This document shows positions 14,956-23,883 of a stretch of 39,267 nt of DNA, one piece after another (within the stretch, counting starts at the first letter, position 1; each line of letters opens with the position of its first letter). Position numbers and translations under genes: made by a program. The DNA lies in IMG/VR virus record IMGVR_UViG_3300036846_000888, positions 1 to 39,267 of that record, one strand, 5' to 3'. The notes below the pieces were generated by a model. The model ran no database searches. It was not told where the DNA came from and saw only the letters and a program-made list of their open reading frames with translations. Origin of the DNA: a virus.

Positions 14956-17699
14956 TTCGTAAAGCGTTTGTTTGGTTCATGTCGTTCTTGTTGCTCGGGC
15001 TATCCTTCCCTGAATACACTCGAGCCGCGACAACGTTTTACATCGATTACGCTAACGGATCGAATGGAAACCCGGGGACGAGAACATCTCCATGGAAAAC
15101 CCATCCGTATATGAAAACAGCGCCGAGTTGTACTATCACGGGGAGTGGACCGAGCTATACTCACACGGCGGGAGATAGGTTCATCTTCAAAGGTGGGGTG
15201 GCGTGGGCTCCTGCTTGTTTCGGCATGGACATTCAGCAAACAGGAACGTCCTCAGCGTTATTAGACTATTACGGAGTGGACACAACGTATTTCACTGGTA
15301 GTGTATTTACCAAGCCTATTTTCGATTTACAAAATACAGTACCGACCGCAGCTGGCCCAATCGGTGGGCATAACGTAATTACCGTGGATAGCCCATCTTT
15401 CGTGCAGATAGACCAAATCGAGATTACACGGCAGGGAATTGTTGGCGGCCACATACACAGCGACCTTGGTTCCGACTGTGGCGTGTACTTCTCGCAGGGC
15501 GGTCGAGGTAAAGTAACAGGGGGTTTCCTTCACGATTGGGCGGCTACCACCGCTGCTATCAAAGCGGGCTGGAGTAATTGTTCAGGTGGGGTTGGCAATG
15601 CTCTTGAGACATCCGGTAACCTGATTAGCGCGATGAATAGTACCGACCTTACCTTAGGAACGCATGTTAGTTTTGGTGGATGCTCAGCCAATCATACGGT
15701 GATGTTCAATAATATCTGCGAGTATACCGGACAAGGAGCCCTAGGCTTCGGTAGCGCACACGATAACGAATTCCGTTTCATGTCCGATCAGGGTGCAACC
15801 GGCATCTACAGCGTGAACCAGATTCACACCAACATTATCGAAAACACGTTTAGCGGAGTGGAGACATTCTACCGCAACTATGCTCACGATGTTTCCTCAA
15901 TTGGCGTGGCGATGCTGGTATGCCCAGGGGACAGTGTTTACGACAATGTGTTTATTCGGACAGGTAACGGTATACCCACGATTCAGGTTGACCCGGCAGC
16001 GCCCTGTACTCAGTCCAGTTCCACGAGCGGTATTTACAACAACACGGTCGATTGCACACAAGGTGTGTTGTGCTTCCGTATTACGTTCCGTTCTGGAATC
16101 ACAATTCCCACCTTGAATATCAAGGACAACCATTGGATTTCAAACTCCACCGGACTTGGCGTAGCTTGTTGGAATAGTGGGACTAACTGCGGAGCGGTGA
16201 CCACGGTCAATCAAGCGGCCAACATTACTATGTCAGCTGCTACCGCGTCAGCTCAAGGATACAACAACGGTAATCAGTTTCGACCGACTAACATTACTAA
16301 TGGAACTGTCGCGGTTGGTGTTAACCTAAGCAGCTTGTGTGTAGCTGGAAACCTCTCCGCTCTTTGCTCTGACGCTGGAGGCACTCCTGGATTGGGAGGT
16401 ACCCCAGTTTCCCGTCCAGCGGTTACTGGAAGCGGAACGTGCAGCGGAGTACCGTCATCAACACCTTGCTGGGATTCAGGAGGTTATCAATTTCCAACCG
16501 GGAGCACTACTCCCCCAGCAGTTGCTATCACCGCGCCTTCTGGAACAGTGAGTGGCAGCTCAGTCGCCCTCTCCGGTACGTGTGTCCCAGTATCAGCAAC
16601 GATTTCACAGGTGTTCTTTCAAATCGACGGTGTTAGATTCGGCGCGATTGGTAGTACATCTCCGTACACCTTGTCTGGGGCTAGTGGGTGGGATTCGACC
16701 ACAGCTAGCAACTCAAATCATATTGTCGTTATCTTCTGCACGGACTCCAACGGATTCTCCAACTCTGCCCAGGTAACGGTTACGGTGAGTAACTCTATCC
16801 CTGGGTGTGTGGTCAGTACCAACGACTTCCCTGCTCCAACTGCGTCTACGATTAGCTTCAGTCCACAAACCGGAGCGTTTACAGCGACGTTTACTATTCA
16901 GGCGTTCGCAAACAACATTGATAATGTAAACGGGATATCTCTCGGCGTGGCTGATGCCTACACTGACATGGCGATGATTGTCAGGCAGAACTCGTCAGGT
17001 ATAATCGACGTGATGGATGGAACGGCTGATACATATCACGCGGATAACTCAGCGCCATATGTATCAGGTACAGTGTATACCATTCAGGTGGTCGGTAGCC
17101 TGCTTACCCACAAATACAGCGCGTCGATGATCTCTCCAAGCAGTATAGTGTTGGCTACGAACTATTTGTTCCGTTCAACTCAATCTGCGGTTGCTAGTCT
17201 GGATCATATAAACCTGCAAAGTGATCCTACCCCGAACACATCCAAGCTGTGTAACTTCACGTTGTCGACGACTGCGGCACCAACACTGGCTCCACCGACT
17301 GGTACGTATACGTCGTCGCAAACAATCACGCTGGCTGATGTTACCCCTGGAGCGGTGATTTGCTACACGATCGACAACTCAACCCCGACAGGTAACAACG
17401 CAGGGACTTGTACTCATGGAATCACCTATACAGTTCCGTTTAGCGTCGCGGTAACAACCACGGTGAAAGCAATAGCTACAACCGCAGCACTTCTCGATAG
17501 CAGCGTGAGCAGCGCGGTTTACACGATTCAATCCGTCATCCCACCTGTGCCTCCCGGGTTCATCTACTCAATCAACTTCCCTACACGCAACTCGGTCCAG
17601 GTGGCAGCGTCCAACTGCGCTCAGTGTAAGTTCACTGTAACATGTTCCTCGGGATGCAAGAACGCACAGTTCAAGGTTATCGGGGAGGGTAACAACTAA
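14952..17699 (+). CDS. Secreted beta-helix protein with Ig and CHB_HEX_C-like domains (915 aa)
   Basis: Starts at GTG 14952 (GTGA overlap) with GGAGG just upstream. It has a signal peptide (residues 1-25, cleavage after TRA), then YIDYANGSNGNPGTRTSPWKT-type residues that open a parallel beta-helix (to about 450) as in pectate-lyase-like polysaccharide-binding or lyase domains. An Ig-like domain (about 520-615, ITAPSGTVSGSSVAL), a concanavalin-like domain (620-775) and a chitobiase C-terminal-type domain (780-865, GAVICYTIDNSTPTG) follow. The end is Cys-rich (C-x2-C, C-x3-C). These modules are typical of secreted carbohydrate-active proteins. Its role, fibre, depolymerase or exported effector, is inferred. 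No catalytic triad could be pinned down. Confidence 0.7.
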   Translation: MIRKAFVWFMSFLLLGLSFPEYTRAATTFYIDYANGSNGNPGTRTSPWKTHPYMKTAPSCTITGSGPSYTHTAGDRFIFKGGVAWAPACFGMDIQQTGTSSALLDYYGVDTTYFTGSVFTKPIFDLQNTVPTAAGPIGGHNVITVDSPSFVQIDQIEITRQGIVGGHIHSDLGSDCGVYFSQGGRGKVTGGFLHDWAATTAAIKAGWSNCSGGVGNALETSGNLISAMNSTDLTLGTHVSFGGCSANHTVMFNNICEYTGQGALGFGSAHDNEFRFMSDQGATGIYSVNQIHTNIIENTFSGVETFYRNYAHDVSSIGVAMLVCPGDSVYDNVFIRTGNGIPTIQVDPAAPCTQSSSTSGIYNNTVDCTQGVLCFRITFRSGITIPTLNIKDNHWISNSTGLGVACWNSGTNCGAVTTVNQAANITMSAATASAQGYNNGNQFRPTNITNGTVAVGVNLSSLCVAGNLSALCSDAGGTPGLGGTPVSRPAVTGSGTCSGVPSSTPCWDSGGYQFPTGSTTPPAVAITAPSGTVSGSSVALSGTCVPVSATISQVFFQIDGVRFGAIGSTSPYTLSGASGWDSTTASNSNHIVVIFCTDSNGFSNSAQVTVTVSNSIPGCVVSTNDFPAPTASTISFSPQTGAFTATFTIQAFANNIDNVNGISLGVADAYTDMAMIVRQNSSGIIDVMDGTADTYHADNSAPYVSGTVYTIQVVGSLLTHKYSASMISPSSIVLATNYLFRSTQSAVASLDHINLQSDPTPNTSKLCNFTLSTTAAPTLAPPTGTYTSSQTITLADVTPGAVICYTIDNSTPTGNNAGTCTHGITYTVPFSVAVTTTVKAIATTAALLDSSVSSAVYTIQSVIPPVPPGFIYSINFPTRNSVQVAASNCAQCKFTVTCSSGCKNAQFKVIGEGNN

Positions 17700-19162
17700 T
17701 GAAACGTTTGCTTATCGGATTGCTGTTCGCTACTGCCTTGGGTGCACAAACCCCGGTCACTGTAACCGGTGTGATTAGCGACTCGGGTGGTAACCCCGCG
17801 ACTAGCGGTTATGTCGAATTCGACATCCAACCCAGTTCATCATCCATCCAGTATTACGTCAACGGGGTTAACACGATCGCGCCGCAAGTAGTCCAGTGCG
17901 GTATTGACGGCACCGGTAATGTAAAAAACCTAGCGCTAAGCGGCCCGTGTAAAGTCTGGTCCAACGACGTCATCACCCCGGCAAACACAACCTACCAGGT
18001 GATTTTCGCTCCTGGAGGCAATATCATCAACCAGGTTAACGGAGAGTGTATCATCAGCCCTGGGCCGTATAACCTAAGCACACCGAGGTTTTGCCCTAAC
18101 GTTCAGGTCACCCCGGAGCAAGCAATCATCCGTAGCAACCCGTTTGAGACCAATATCATCCCGAACGTTGATAGTGTGTATAACGTCGGCTCGCCTGCGT
18201 ACTTCTGGGCAGCTGGGTACTTCCGTAACATCAACGGAGCTACCCCGGGGACAGTGACGTCTGTCGGCCTAACCCTACCAGCTTGGCTGACCGTGGCAGG
18301 GAGCCCGATCACCTCCGCAGGTATCTTTGGTGTCACCCCCACGAGTGGTCAAACCCCACACCAAGTTATCGGTACCTGCGGAGCACTAACCTTGTTTCAG
18401 CCTTGTACGTTGGGTGTGGCAGATATTCCTGGGGTAGGCACGGTGACCAATCTAGTTGTTGGTGGCTTAATCCCGTTGTTCACGGTTAACGTAACCAACC
18501 CTTCTACCACCCCCAACGTGACGTTTTCGTTATCCACCTTTGGAGCCAACACTGTTTTCGGCAACTGCACAGGTATCAATACTATCCCATCCGTGTGTAA
18601 TATCACAACCGCGATGCTTCCTTACGTGTATCAAGGCGCTACAAATAAGTTATTCACATGCCTTGGTTCATTCACTCCTGGGCATTTCGTAACCACAGAC
18701 GGTTCAGGCAACTGTATCGACGCTGGAGCTACCGGAGGCAAGGCGGTTTTGCAAGCCCCTACCGTGTGTAACCTGGGTAGCGATCAATTGGGCCTTAGCG
18801 GATCCAGCCCTCACGTTATCATCTCATGCGCCGCTACGGCTCCGTCTAGCGGATGCCCGTGTCGAGCCACTGTTTCTTGGACAATCATGGGCGCCGGTTC
18901 ATCAAGCACCCAACAAGCAGAAGGGATAATTTCCGACGGAGCATCAAGCTTTGCAGGAGTGGCAGGTACCTTCGACAGCCAGATCACAACGGGGTATAAA
19001 GGTATTACTCGTACCGCATACTCCCCCAACCTATACAACAATAACCAAGCGGTAACGTTCACGCTTACGGCGGAGTCAGATCACACTTGGGATGTGAGAA
19101 CGGGGTCGTTTTACCTCAACGCTCCTACCCAAGTCCAGGTAACATACCTGTCAGGAAACTAA
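17699..19162 (+). CDS. Tail fibre with signal peptide (487 aa)
   Basis: ATG 17699 lies in a TAATG junction with GGAGGG upstream. Signal peptide 1-16 (MKRLLIGLLFATALGA). The N-terminal domain matches that of the 11296 protein (VTGVISDSGGNPA), then come phage-fibre repeats: NVGSPAYFWAAGYF (about 165), GTVTSVGLTLPAWLTV (184) and GTVTNLVVGGLIPLFTV (247) with FGANTVFGNCTG, motifs widespread in tail fibres. The C-terminal 130 residues are beta-rich, likely the receptor-binding head. It is the clearest evidence that the exported-looking set belongs to the tail. Confidence 0.75.
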   Translation: MKRLLIGLLFATALGAQTPVTVTGVISDSGGNPATSGYVEFDIQPSSSSIQYYVNGVNTIAPQVVQCGIDGTGNVKNLALSGPCKVWSNDVITPANTTYQVIFAPGGNIINQVNGECIISPGPYNLSTPRFCPNVQVTPEQAIIRSNPFETNIIPNVDSVYNVGSPAYFWAAGYFRNINGATPGTVTSVGLTLPAWLTVAGSPITSAGIFGVTPTSGQTPHQVIGTCGALTLFQPCTLGVADIPGVGTVTNLVVGGLIPLFTVNVTNPSTTPNVTFSLSTFGANTVFGNCTGINTIPSVCNITTAMLPYVYQGATNKLFTCLGSFTPGHFVTTDGSGNCIDAGATGGKAVLQAPTVCNLGSDQLGLSGSSPHVIISCAATAPSSGCPCRATVSWTIMGAGSSSTQQAEGIISDGASSFAGVAGTFDSQITTGYKGITRTAYSPNLYNNNQAVTFTLTAESDHTWDVRTGSFYLNAPTQVQVTYLSGN

Positions 19163-19163
19163 C

Positions 19164-19412
19164 ATGACACAAAGACATCAAGGAATCCAACGAGAGGAGT
19201 GGAGCCGTTGCCAGCGTTGTAACTTTGAATACCCGGTAAGCAAACTAGTGATACAGAAAGGGCTGAAGGTTTGTACCGTGACATGCTTCGACAACACGCT
19301 GGTTGAAGAGCGCCCGATGGCAATTGCACAAGCCCTCGGCGATCAAAACGAGCTTGAGGATGATGACAATCGGTTTACGCAGGACGACAACGATTTGCAG
19401 TTTAACTGGTGA
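19164..19412 (+). CDS. Small zinc-binding structural-region protein (82 aa)
   Basis: An 82-aa protein with a C16-x2-C19 and C37-x3-C41 site separated by a beta hairpin, resembling small phage proteins of the tail region that carry a single zinc ribbon before the adaptor gene. An acidic, Asp/Glu/Asn-rich tail follows (residues 58-82). Start ATG 19164 follows AGGAA. Function unknown; a tail-assembly role fits the location. Confidence 0.7.
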   Translation: MTQRHQGIQREEWSRCQRCNFEYPVSKLVIQKGLKVCTVTCFDNTLVEERPMAIAQALGDQNELEDDDNRFTQDDNDLQFNW

Positions 19413-19415
19413 TAC

Positions 19416-20168
19416 ATGACTATTGCGGCTGGAACATTAGGTTCGCTTTGCGGGGATATTAACTTCATGCTTGGCAACAGGCAGGATTTGTTGACGTACA
19501 CGACGTATCCATCCGTACCCAACCCGCAAAACACGGATAAGGTTATCATATGGCTTAAGGAAGCGTTTACCGAAATATGCCTAGGTTACCGGTTCGAAGA
19601 GCTTGAGAAGACGGTGAACGACCAAATGGTAGCTGGGATTGGCCAATACAAGCTACCAACGCTTGCGCGCCAGTTGCGTTCGGTAACGTATTTGTTCCCG
19701 CAGAGTAACTTGATGGAACCACGGGCGCTCCGCCGCAGGCATATTCGCAACATCCGTAGGTATCAAACCTCCCAGTGGGGACCGCCAGCTATCTACGCTC
19801 CGTATAACCCTGGAGGACAACCGTCGATTATAGTACGTCCTGTGCCTAATTACGGCTACCCACTCATTTGGGATATAGCGGTTAAACCAACGTTCAACGC
19901 GGATATCTCGGCAACGATCATCATGCTCCCGGACGACTGGGTTGATATACTAAAATGGTCAACCGTGTTACGCGGACACACCTCGCTCTTGGAGCGAGAC
20001 AAAGCTATGGAAGTTCAAACCCTGCTGTTTGGTGGTTACGATCCTGCCTTAGGTCGCAAAGTCCCCGGTATGATCAAGCAACGCATAGCTGCCCGGGACC
20101 AAGTCGACATTGAAGAAATCGAATACGGGTTGCAACCCCAAGTAAGGAGATACACCAACTCTGTATGA
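19416..20168 (+). CDS. Head-tail adaptor protein
   Basis: A 250-aa protein with N-terminal helices (WLKEAFTEICLGYRFEELEK, residues about 46-65) and a beta domain (QYKLPTLARQLRSVTYLF and later PSIIVRPVPNYGYPL) followed by C-terminal helices. This layout is seen in podovirus adaptor proteins, which dock to the portal and connect it to the tail nozzle (T7 gp11/P22 gp4 role). Its position upstream of the tail-nozzle-like gene supports this. It ends in an ATGA overlap. Confidence 0.65.
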   Translation: MTIAAGTLGSLCGDINFMLGNRQDLLTYTTYPSVPNPQNTDKVIIWLKEAFTEICLGYRFEELEKTVNDQMVAGIGQYKLPTLARQLRSVTYLFPQSNLMEPRALRRRHIRNIRRYQTSQWGPPAIYAPYNPGGQPSIIVRPVPNYGYPLIWDIAVKPTFNADISATIIMLPDDWVDILKWSTVLRGHTSLLERDKAMEVQTLLFGGYDPALGRKVPGMIKQRIAARDQVDIEEIEYGLQPQVRRYTNSV

Positions 20169-21262
20169 CGCAGAAACAACAACTTGTGCGTGGGCCGTTT
20201 GGTGGAGTGGTAAGTGACCTTCAATCCACCCAAATGCCGGCAACCGCGTTCGACGACGTGTTGAACTTCTTCGTGAGGAAGGGGGTTGCGCACACGCGTC
20301 AGAGGCTTGATCTTTTTACAAATCAGGATCTAACCACACCGAGAACGTTTGGTACGTTCAAAGATGTTTTAGGTAACTATCACACGTTCAAGTTGGTAAA
20401 CTACCCAGCAGGAGCTCCTCCGGCATTCGCTCTCGACTCCGCTGGGAATTGGAACGCGCTAGCCATCCCAGGGTTGGCCTCTGGGCAAGCTGGGTCTAAC
20501 CTGCCTTTCGCGGTGGCCTATATCCAAAACCAGTTGTACTTTGCGAATTTGGGTTACCCCTTGTGGTACCTTGACGGATCAGCAACTGTCAAATCGGCTA
20601 ACAGCCCGGGGACATGTAAGTTTCTCGCGGTGAACGTGAATCATTTAATTCAGGCGTGTACTATCGAACCCCCACCTAACACAGGAGGGACGATCTTCCC
20701 CAACCGGGTACGTTGGTCCGCGTCGAACAACCCACAGCAATGGGATCCTGGAGTGGACTTCACGGCCGGGTTTAACGATTTGCTCGACGTCCCGGATGAG
20801 ATTACCGGCTTGTCAACCAACGGACGTAACACGTTCGTGTGGAGAACCAACGGGTTAACTGTCATGTTCCCAACCGGTCTTGCCCTGGCCGCGTTTGACT
20901 TCGAGAACTTCTCGAACAGCCCGGAAGGGGTTGGTAACATGTTCCCGTTTGCGTTATCGACTTATGATAACCAAACCGCGTCGATCGCAGCGGATGACTT
21001 GTACCTATTCGACGGGAATTCGTTCGCTGGGTTTGGTGGGATGAATAAGAAAAAGATATTTGCCGACTTGGCCTCAGCAGCTGGCGACGTTGTATGGGGG
21101 AAGACAATAGCTGGGTTCCCAGGGATTGATTTCAAGTCGTATTGGCTGACCATCCCAGGACCCAACATTACCTGGGTGTTTGCGTTCGAATCCCAACAAT
21201 GGGTTAGGTTTAGCTCATCCAACGGATACCTAACCGCGTTGAGAACGGTGGCAACCCAATGA
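20165..21262 (+). CDS. P22 gp10-like tail/nozzle protein
   Basis: A 365-aa beta-rich protein with repeating blades. The central motif NRVRWSASNNPQQWDPG (residues about 178-194) followed by a hydrophobic GLSTNGRNTFVWRTNGL stretch is typical of the beta-propeller-like stabilisation proteins at the podovirus tail tip (P22 gp10-type). AAGGAG lies 14 nt before ATG 20165. The assignment rests on this motif and the neighbouring adaptor. Confidence 0.65.
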   Translation: MTQKQQLVRGPFGGVVSDLQSTQMPATAFDDVLNFFVRKGVAHTRQRLDLFTNQDLTTPRTFGTFKDVLGNYHTFKLVNYPAGAPPAFALDSAGNWNALAIPGLASGQAGSNLPFAVAYIQNQLYFANLGYPLWYLDGSATVKSANSPGTCKFLAVNVNHLIQACTIEPPPNTGGTIFPNRVRWSASNNPQQWDPGVDFTAGFNDLLDVPDEITGLSTNGRNTFVWRTNGLTVMFPTGLALAAFDFENFSNSPEGVGNMFPFALSTYDNQTASIAADDLYLFDGNSFAGFGGMNKKKIFADLASAAGDVVWGKTIAGFPGIDFKSYWLTIPGPNITWVFAFESQQWVRFSSSNGYLTALRTVATQ

Positions 21263-22416
21263 GTGTTCCGGTTAATGTCTCCGGAGCGTGGTCGGCTAAC
21301 GGTGGGTTAGACTTTGCGCTAGCCGCGGTGGGTAACACGTATTTTTCCAACGCGTTAGTAGCGTTTGGTGGGAACCCTGCCACATACATTAACAAAGTCA
21401 AAAGCTTGGTTGTCACCGGTCCCGACGCAGCGTTCTTCAACGGAAACCCGGAAGCGTTCACCCTTCCGTTTAACGCGGGCGGGGCGAGGACAATCGAGCT
21501 TGTTATCTCGTTCTCCCCAAACGCGGTACGAGTGTTCAACGCTTCGCTGCAGATCACGTATCAGCCAACCACTATTAGTGGCGACCAGGTACTCATCATC
21601 CCGTTGAAGGGGACCGGGGTGGCTGGCGGTACCGCTGAAGCTGGGTTCAACATCCCTGTGCTGCAGTTCCCCGGGGTAGAGTTTAGCCTTACTGAAAACT
21701 ATCCTGGTACAGCGCTGTCCGTGGAGAACTTTTCCAACGGTCCGATAACTATCACAGCGTTAGCGTTGGTGGGTGGTGTGGACTTCACGTTGATGACTCC
21801 GCCAGGGCTTCCGTTAACGCTTCCGATTAACAACTCATCCCCTCCGTTCACTGTGCAGTTTAACCCGACTGGGGTAGGTGGGCTGAGTGATACGTTAATT
21901 GCAACGCTCTCTAGCGGAGCGCAAGCGTTCTTGCAACTCAGCGGGCAAGGGTTACAGATCACCCCGGTGTTTAACCTAACAGGGACCCAAGCGAAAACCC
22001 TTTTCGGGTTTGTCGGGGTGGTAGATGCGTTGAGCCCTGAGAACTACGATACGGAAGAATCCGCGATGCTTATCCGTAAGAGTGATTGGGGGATAGCGAA
22101 TATCGAAAAACGGGCGCTACGCGTGCGCGGTCATTATTGCGACTTCGGTCCAGCTGTTATCACCGTTGCAGTTACCGCGAGGCGTCTGGACCCAACCGAC
22201 AACTCCAAAACTCTAAACACAACCGTAAGCAAAGATGTTGCTATCGGTACCACTGGATCTACCGATGGATGGTTACGAGACTTCGAAGCCGACGTTATCG
22301 TGGAAGGCGAAATCATCCAGATAAACGTATCGCGGGCTGCGGGAAGTGGTCCTGCCTGGATCGCGGACTACTCACCCTGTGGTGAAGTCACTGGTGAGGT
22401 GATAGAGGGAACATGA
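21259..22416 (+). CDS. Tail protein with two ASH-like Ig domains
   Basis: A 385-aa protein. Residues about 5-120 and 130-235 are two copies of an Ig-like fold with the pattern FxxxNxxF...FSPxxVRVFNASLQI...IPLKGTG and QFNPTGVGGLSDTLIATLSSG...LQLSGQG, typical of ASH (ASPM/SPD-2/Hydin) choice-of-anchor domains. The remaining 150 residues form another beta domain with DWGIANIEKRALRVRG. Such repeats are common in secreted proteins of soil bacteria but less usual in phage tails. It overlaps both neighbours by ATGA. It may decorate the tail or mediate adhesion. Confidence 0.7.
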   Translation: MSVPVNVSGAWSANGGLDFALAAVGNTYFSNALVAFGGNPATYINKVKSLVVTGPDAAFFNGNPEAFTLPFNAGGARTIELVISFSPNAVRVFNASLQITYQPTTISGDQVLIIPLKGTGVAGGTAEAGFNIPVLQFPGVEFSLTENYPGTALSVENFSNGPITITALALVGGVDFTLMTPPGLPLTLPINNSSPPFTVQFNPTGVGGLSDTLIATLSSGAQAFLQLSGQGLQITPVFNLTGTQAKTLFGFVGVVDALSPENYDTEESAMLIRKSDWGIANIEKRALRVRGHYCDFGPAVITVAVTARRLDPTDNSKTLNTTVSKDVAIGTTGSTDGWLRDFEADVIVEGEIIQINVSRAAGSGPAWIADYSPCGEVTGEVIEGT

Positions 22417-22805
22417 ACATCCCAACCACACCTACCGGAGTCGCCAGGATTAAAGATCCTATCCTACGGGATACTTTCCGTTCCTTGTGGAGTCAGCTAT
22501 CACGTGCCGTCAACGGTAAGATGTCGTTTGGCACACCACAAGACACATCGGATAAGAAAAGTGGGAACCTTGATGGGGTATGGCCGGGAACCATCTCGGG
22601 TCAGTACACGATCACTACCCCGGCAGGGCCAAACACTGAGTTCACCGTAACTCACAATCTCGGTCGGATACCTACAGGGTATGACGTCAAAAGCAAAGAC
22701 GCGGCTGCGATAATCTACGATTCAAGGAAGGCGTTATGGACAACAACACAGATGTTCCTAAAATGCAATCAAGCGAGTGTGAACTTGGTACTCTTCGTCC
22801 ACTGA
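22413..22805 (+). CDS. Small tail protein (130 aa)
   Basis: A 130-aa protein starting in an ATGA overlap, with AGAGGGA before the ATG. The N-terminus has a helix (RDTFRSLWSQLSRAVNG) and the rest is beta-rich with FTVTHNLGRIPTGYDV, a motif seen in phage fibre-tip or structural proteins. Its last 70 bp are overlapped by the next gene. Likely a tail accessory; unassigned. Confidence 0.65.
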   Translation: MNIPTTPTGVARIKDPILRDTFRSLWSQLSRAVNGKMSFGTPQDTSDKKSGNLDGVWPGTISGQYTITTPAGPNTEFTVTHNLGRIPTGYDVKSKDAAAIIYDSRKALWTTTQMFLKCNQASVNLVLFVH

Positions 22806-23287
22806 CCCGGGTTATCCCTGAGGCATGGCCGCAAGAACGCATGTGGTGGTTATGGCAGCAGATCAAGACCCAGGACTACGCGTTTGATGATTTGAGCGAG
22901 AACAACCCGCAAGTATTCCTCGGTCAGGTCTTCATGCCGGGGACGGAGTTGTATGAAATCGGTGACGACGGCTTGGTCATGATTAGTGGTGTCACCCCTC
23001 ACTGTACCGCGTTCGTGCATTTTGTTATTTGGGGTGAGGTAAGCGCGCAGGAAATCTTCGACATTCAACGGAAGTTATTCGACCACATCTTCACCGCGTA
23101 TTCGCTTAACCGTCTCACCGCGTTCATCCCGAGCTTCAACAAACAAGCGATTCGTATGGCGGCGCTTGGTGGGTTTAAGTACGAGGGCGAGATGCGTGGA
23201 TCGTTCTTGAAACACGGTAAATACCATAACGTTCACTTCTACGGGTTGCTCAAAGACGAGTTTTACAAACGAGGGAGGGTGAGCTAA
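22736..23287 (+). CDS. GNAT-fold protein in the tail module
   Basis: A 183-aa protein, ATG 22736 preceded by AAGGAAGG inside the previous gene. Residues 108-178 show the GNAT C-terminal pattern: NRLTAFIPSFNKQAIRMAAL, then GFKYEGEMRGSF and a final YGLLKDEF strand, which matches RimL-type acetyltransferases. The first 100 residues are less typical, and the acetyl-CoA P-loop (Q/RxxGxG/A) is not obvious, so catalysis is uncertain. It could acetylate a virion or host protein, or be a structural GNAT homologue. Confidence 0.65.
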   Translation: MDNNTDVPKMQSSECELGTLRPLTRVIPEAWPQERMWWLWQQIKTQDYAFDDLSENNPQVFLGQVFMPGTELYEIGDDGLVMISGVTPHCTAFVHFVIWGEVSAQEIFDIQRKLFDHIFTAYSLNRLTAFIPSFNKQAIRMAALGGFKYEGEMRGSFLKHGKYHNVHFYGLLKDEFYKRGRVS

Positions 23288-23883
23288 TGCCTCCAGCAGC
23301 TATATTGGGAGTCGGACTTGGAGCAAGCGCAATTGGCGGGATGCTCAACCAATCCGCGGCGAACAAAGGCCCGCAGGCGTTGTTCCCGCAGTTACAGTCG
23401 CTTGCACTTGGTATGGTCCCTGGGCTTGGTAAACAGGCTGGGAGTACGCTAACAGGCCTTATGCAGGGACAGTTGCCTGATGTGTCGTCCTCGGTCAACC
23501 CTGCGTTCCAATCCCTGCTCAACGCGAACAAGCAACAGGTGGCGCAAGGTGCAGCTGGGATTCGTGAGTCGTTTGGCTCGAGTGGTTTGAGTAACTCTAG
23601 CTCAGCCGGTCTCGGCCTGTCTAACTTCTACACCCAATCCCAGAACAACTTCATGAACATCTTGTCCCAGTACACGTTGCAAGCGCAGCAACAGGCGGCG
23701 AACTTACAATTGGGGGCGAGTCAGGTGGGACTATCAGCTTTCCTAAACCCAGCGTTTACCGACGTAGGGCCAAAGGGTTCCGTCGTTGGAGCCGGGTTGG
23801 GTTCCCTCGGTGGTGGGTTAACAACCTTAGCCATGCTCAAAGGCATGGGAGTGTTTGGTGGAGGAGGAACTACAAATGGGTAG
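23287..23883 (+). CDS. Gly/Ala-rich internal virion protein
   Basis: A 198-aa protein with Gly/Ala-rich hydrophobic ends (ILGVGLGASAIGGML at residues 5-19; GAGLGSLGGGLTTLAML near 167-183) and a Gln/Asn/Ser-rich helical middle. This composition is typical of small podovirus ejection proteins that enter the host envelope with the DNA (T7 gp14-like, P22 gp7-like). It precedes two larger ejection candidates. TAATG start junction with GGGAGGG upstream. Confidence 0.65.
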   Translation: MPPAAILGVGLGASAIGGMLNQSAANKGPQALFPQLQSLALGMVPGLGKQAGSTLTGLMQGQLPDVSSSVNPAFQSLLNANKQQVAQGAAGIRESFGSSGLSNSSSAGLGLSNFYTQSQNNFMNILSQYTLQAQQQAANLQLGASQVGLSAFLNPAFTDVGPKGSVVGAGLGSLGGGLTTLAMLKGMGVFGGGGTTNG

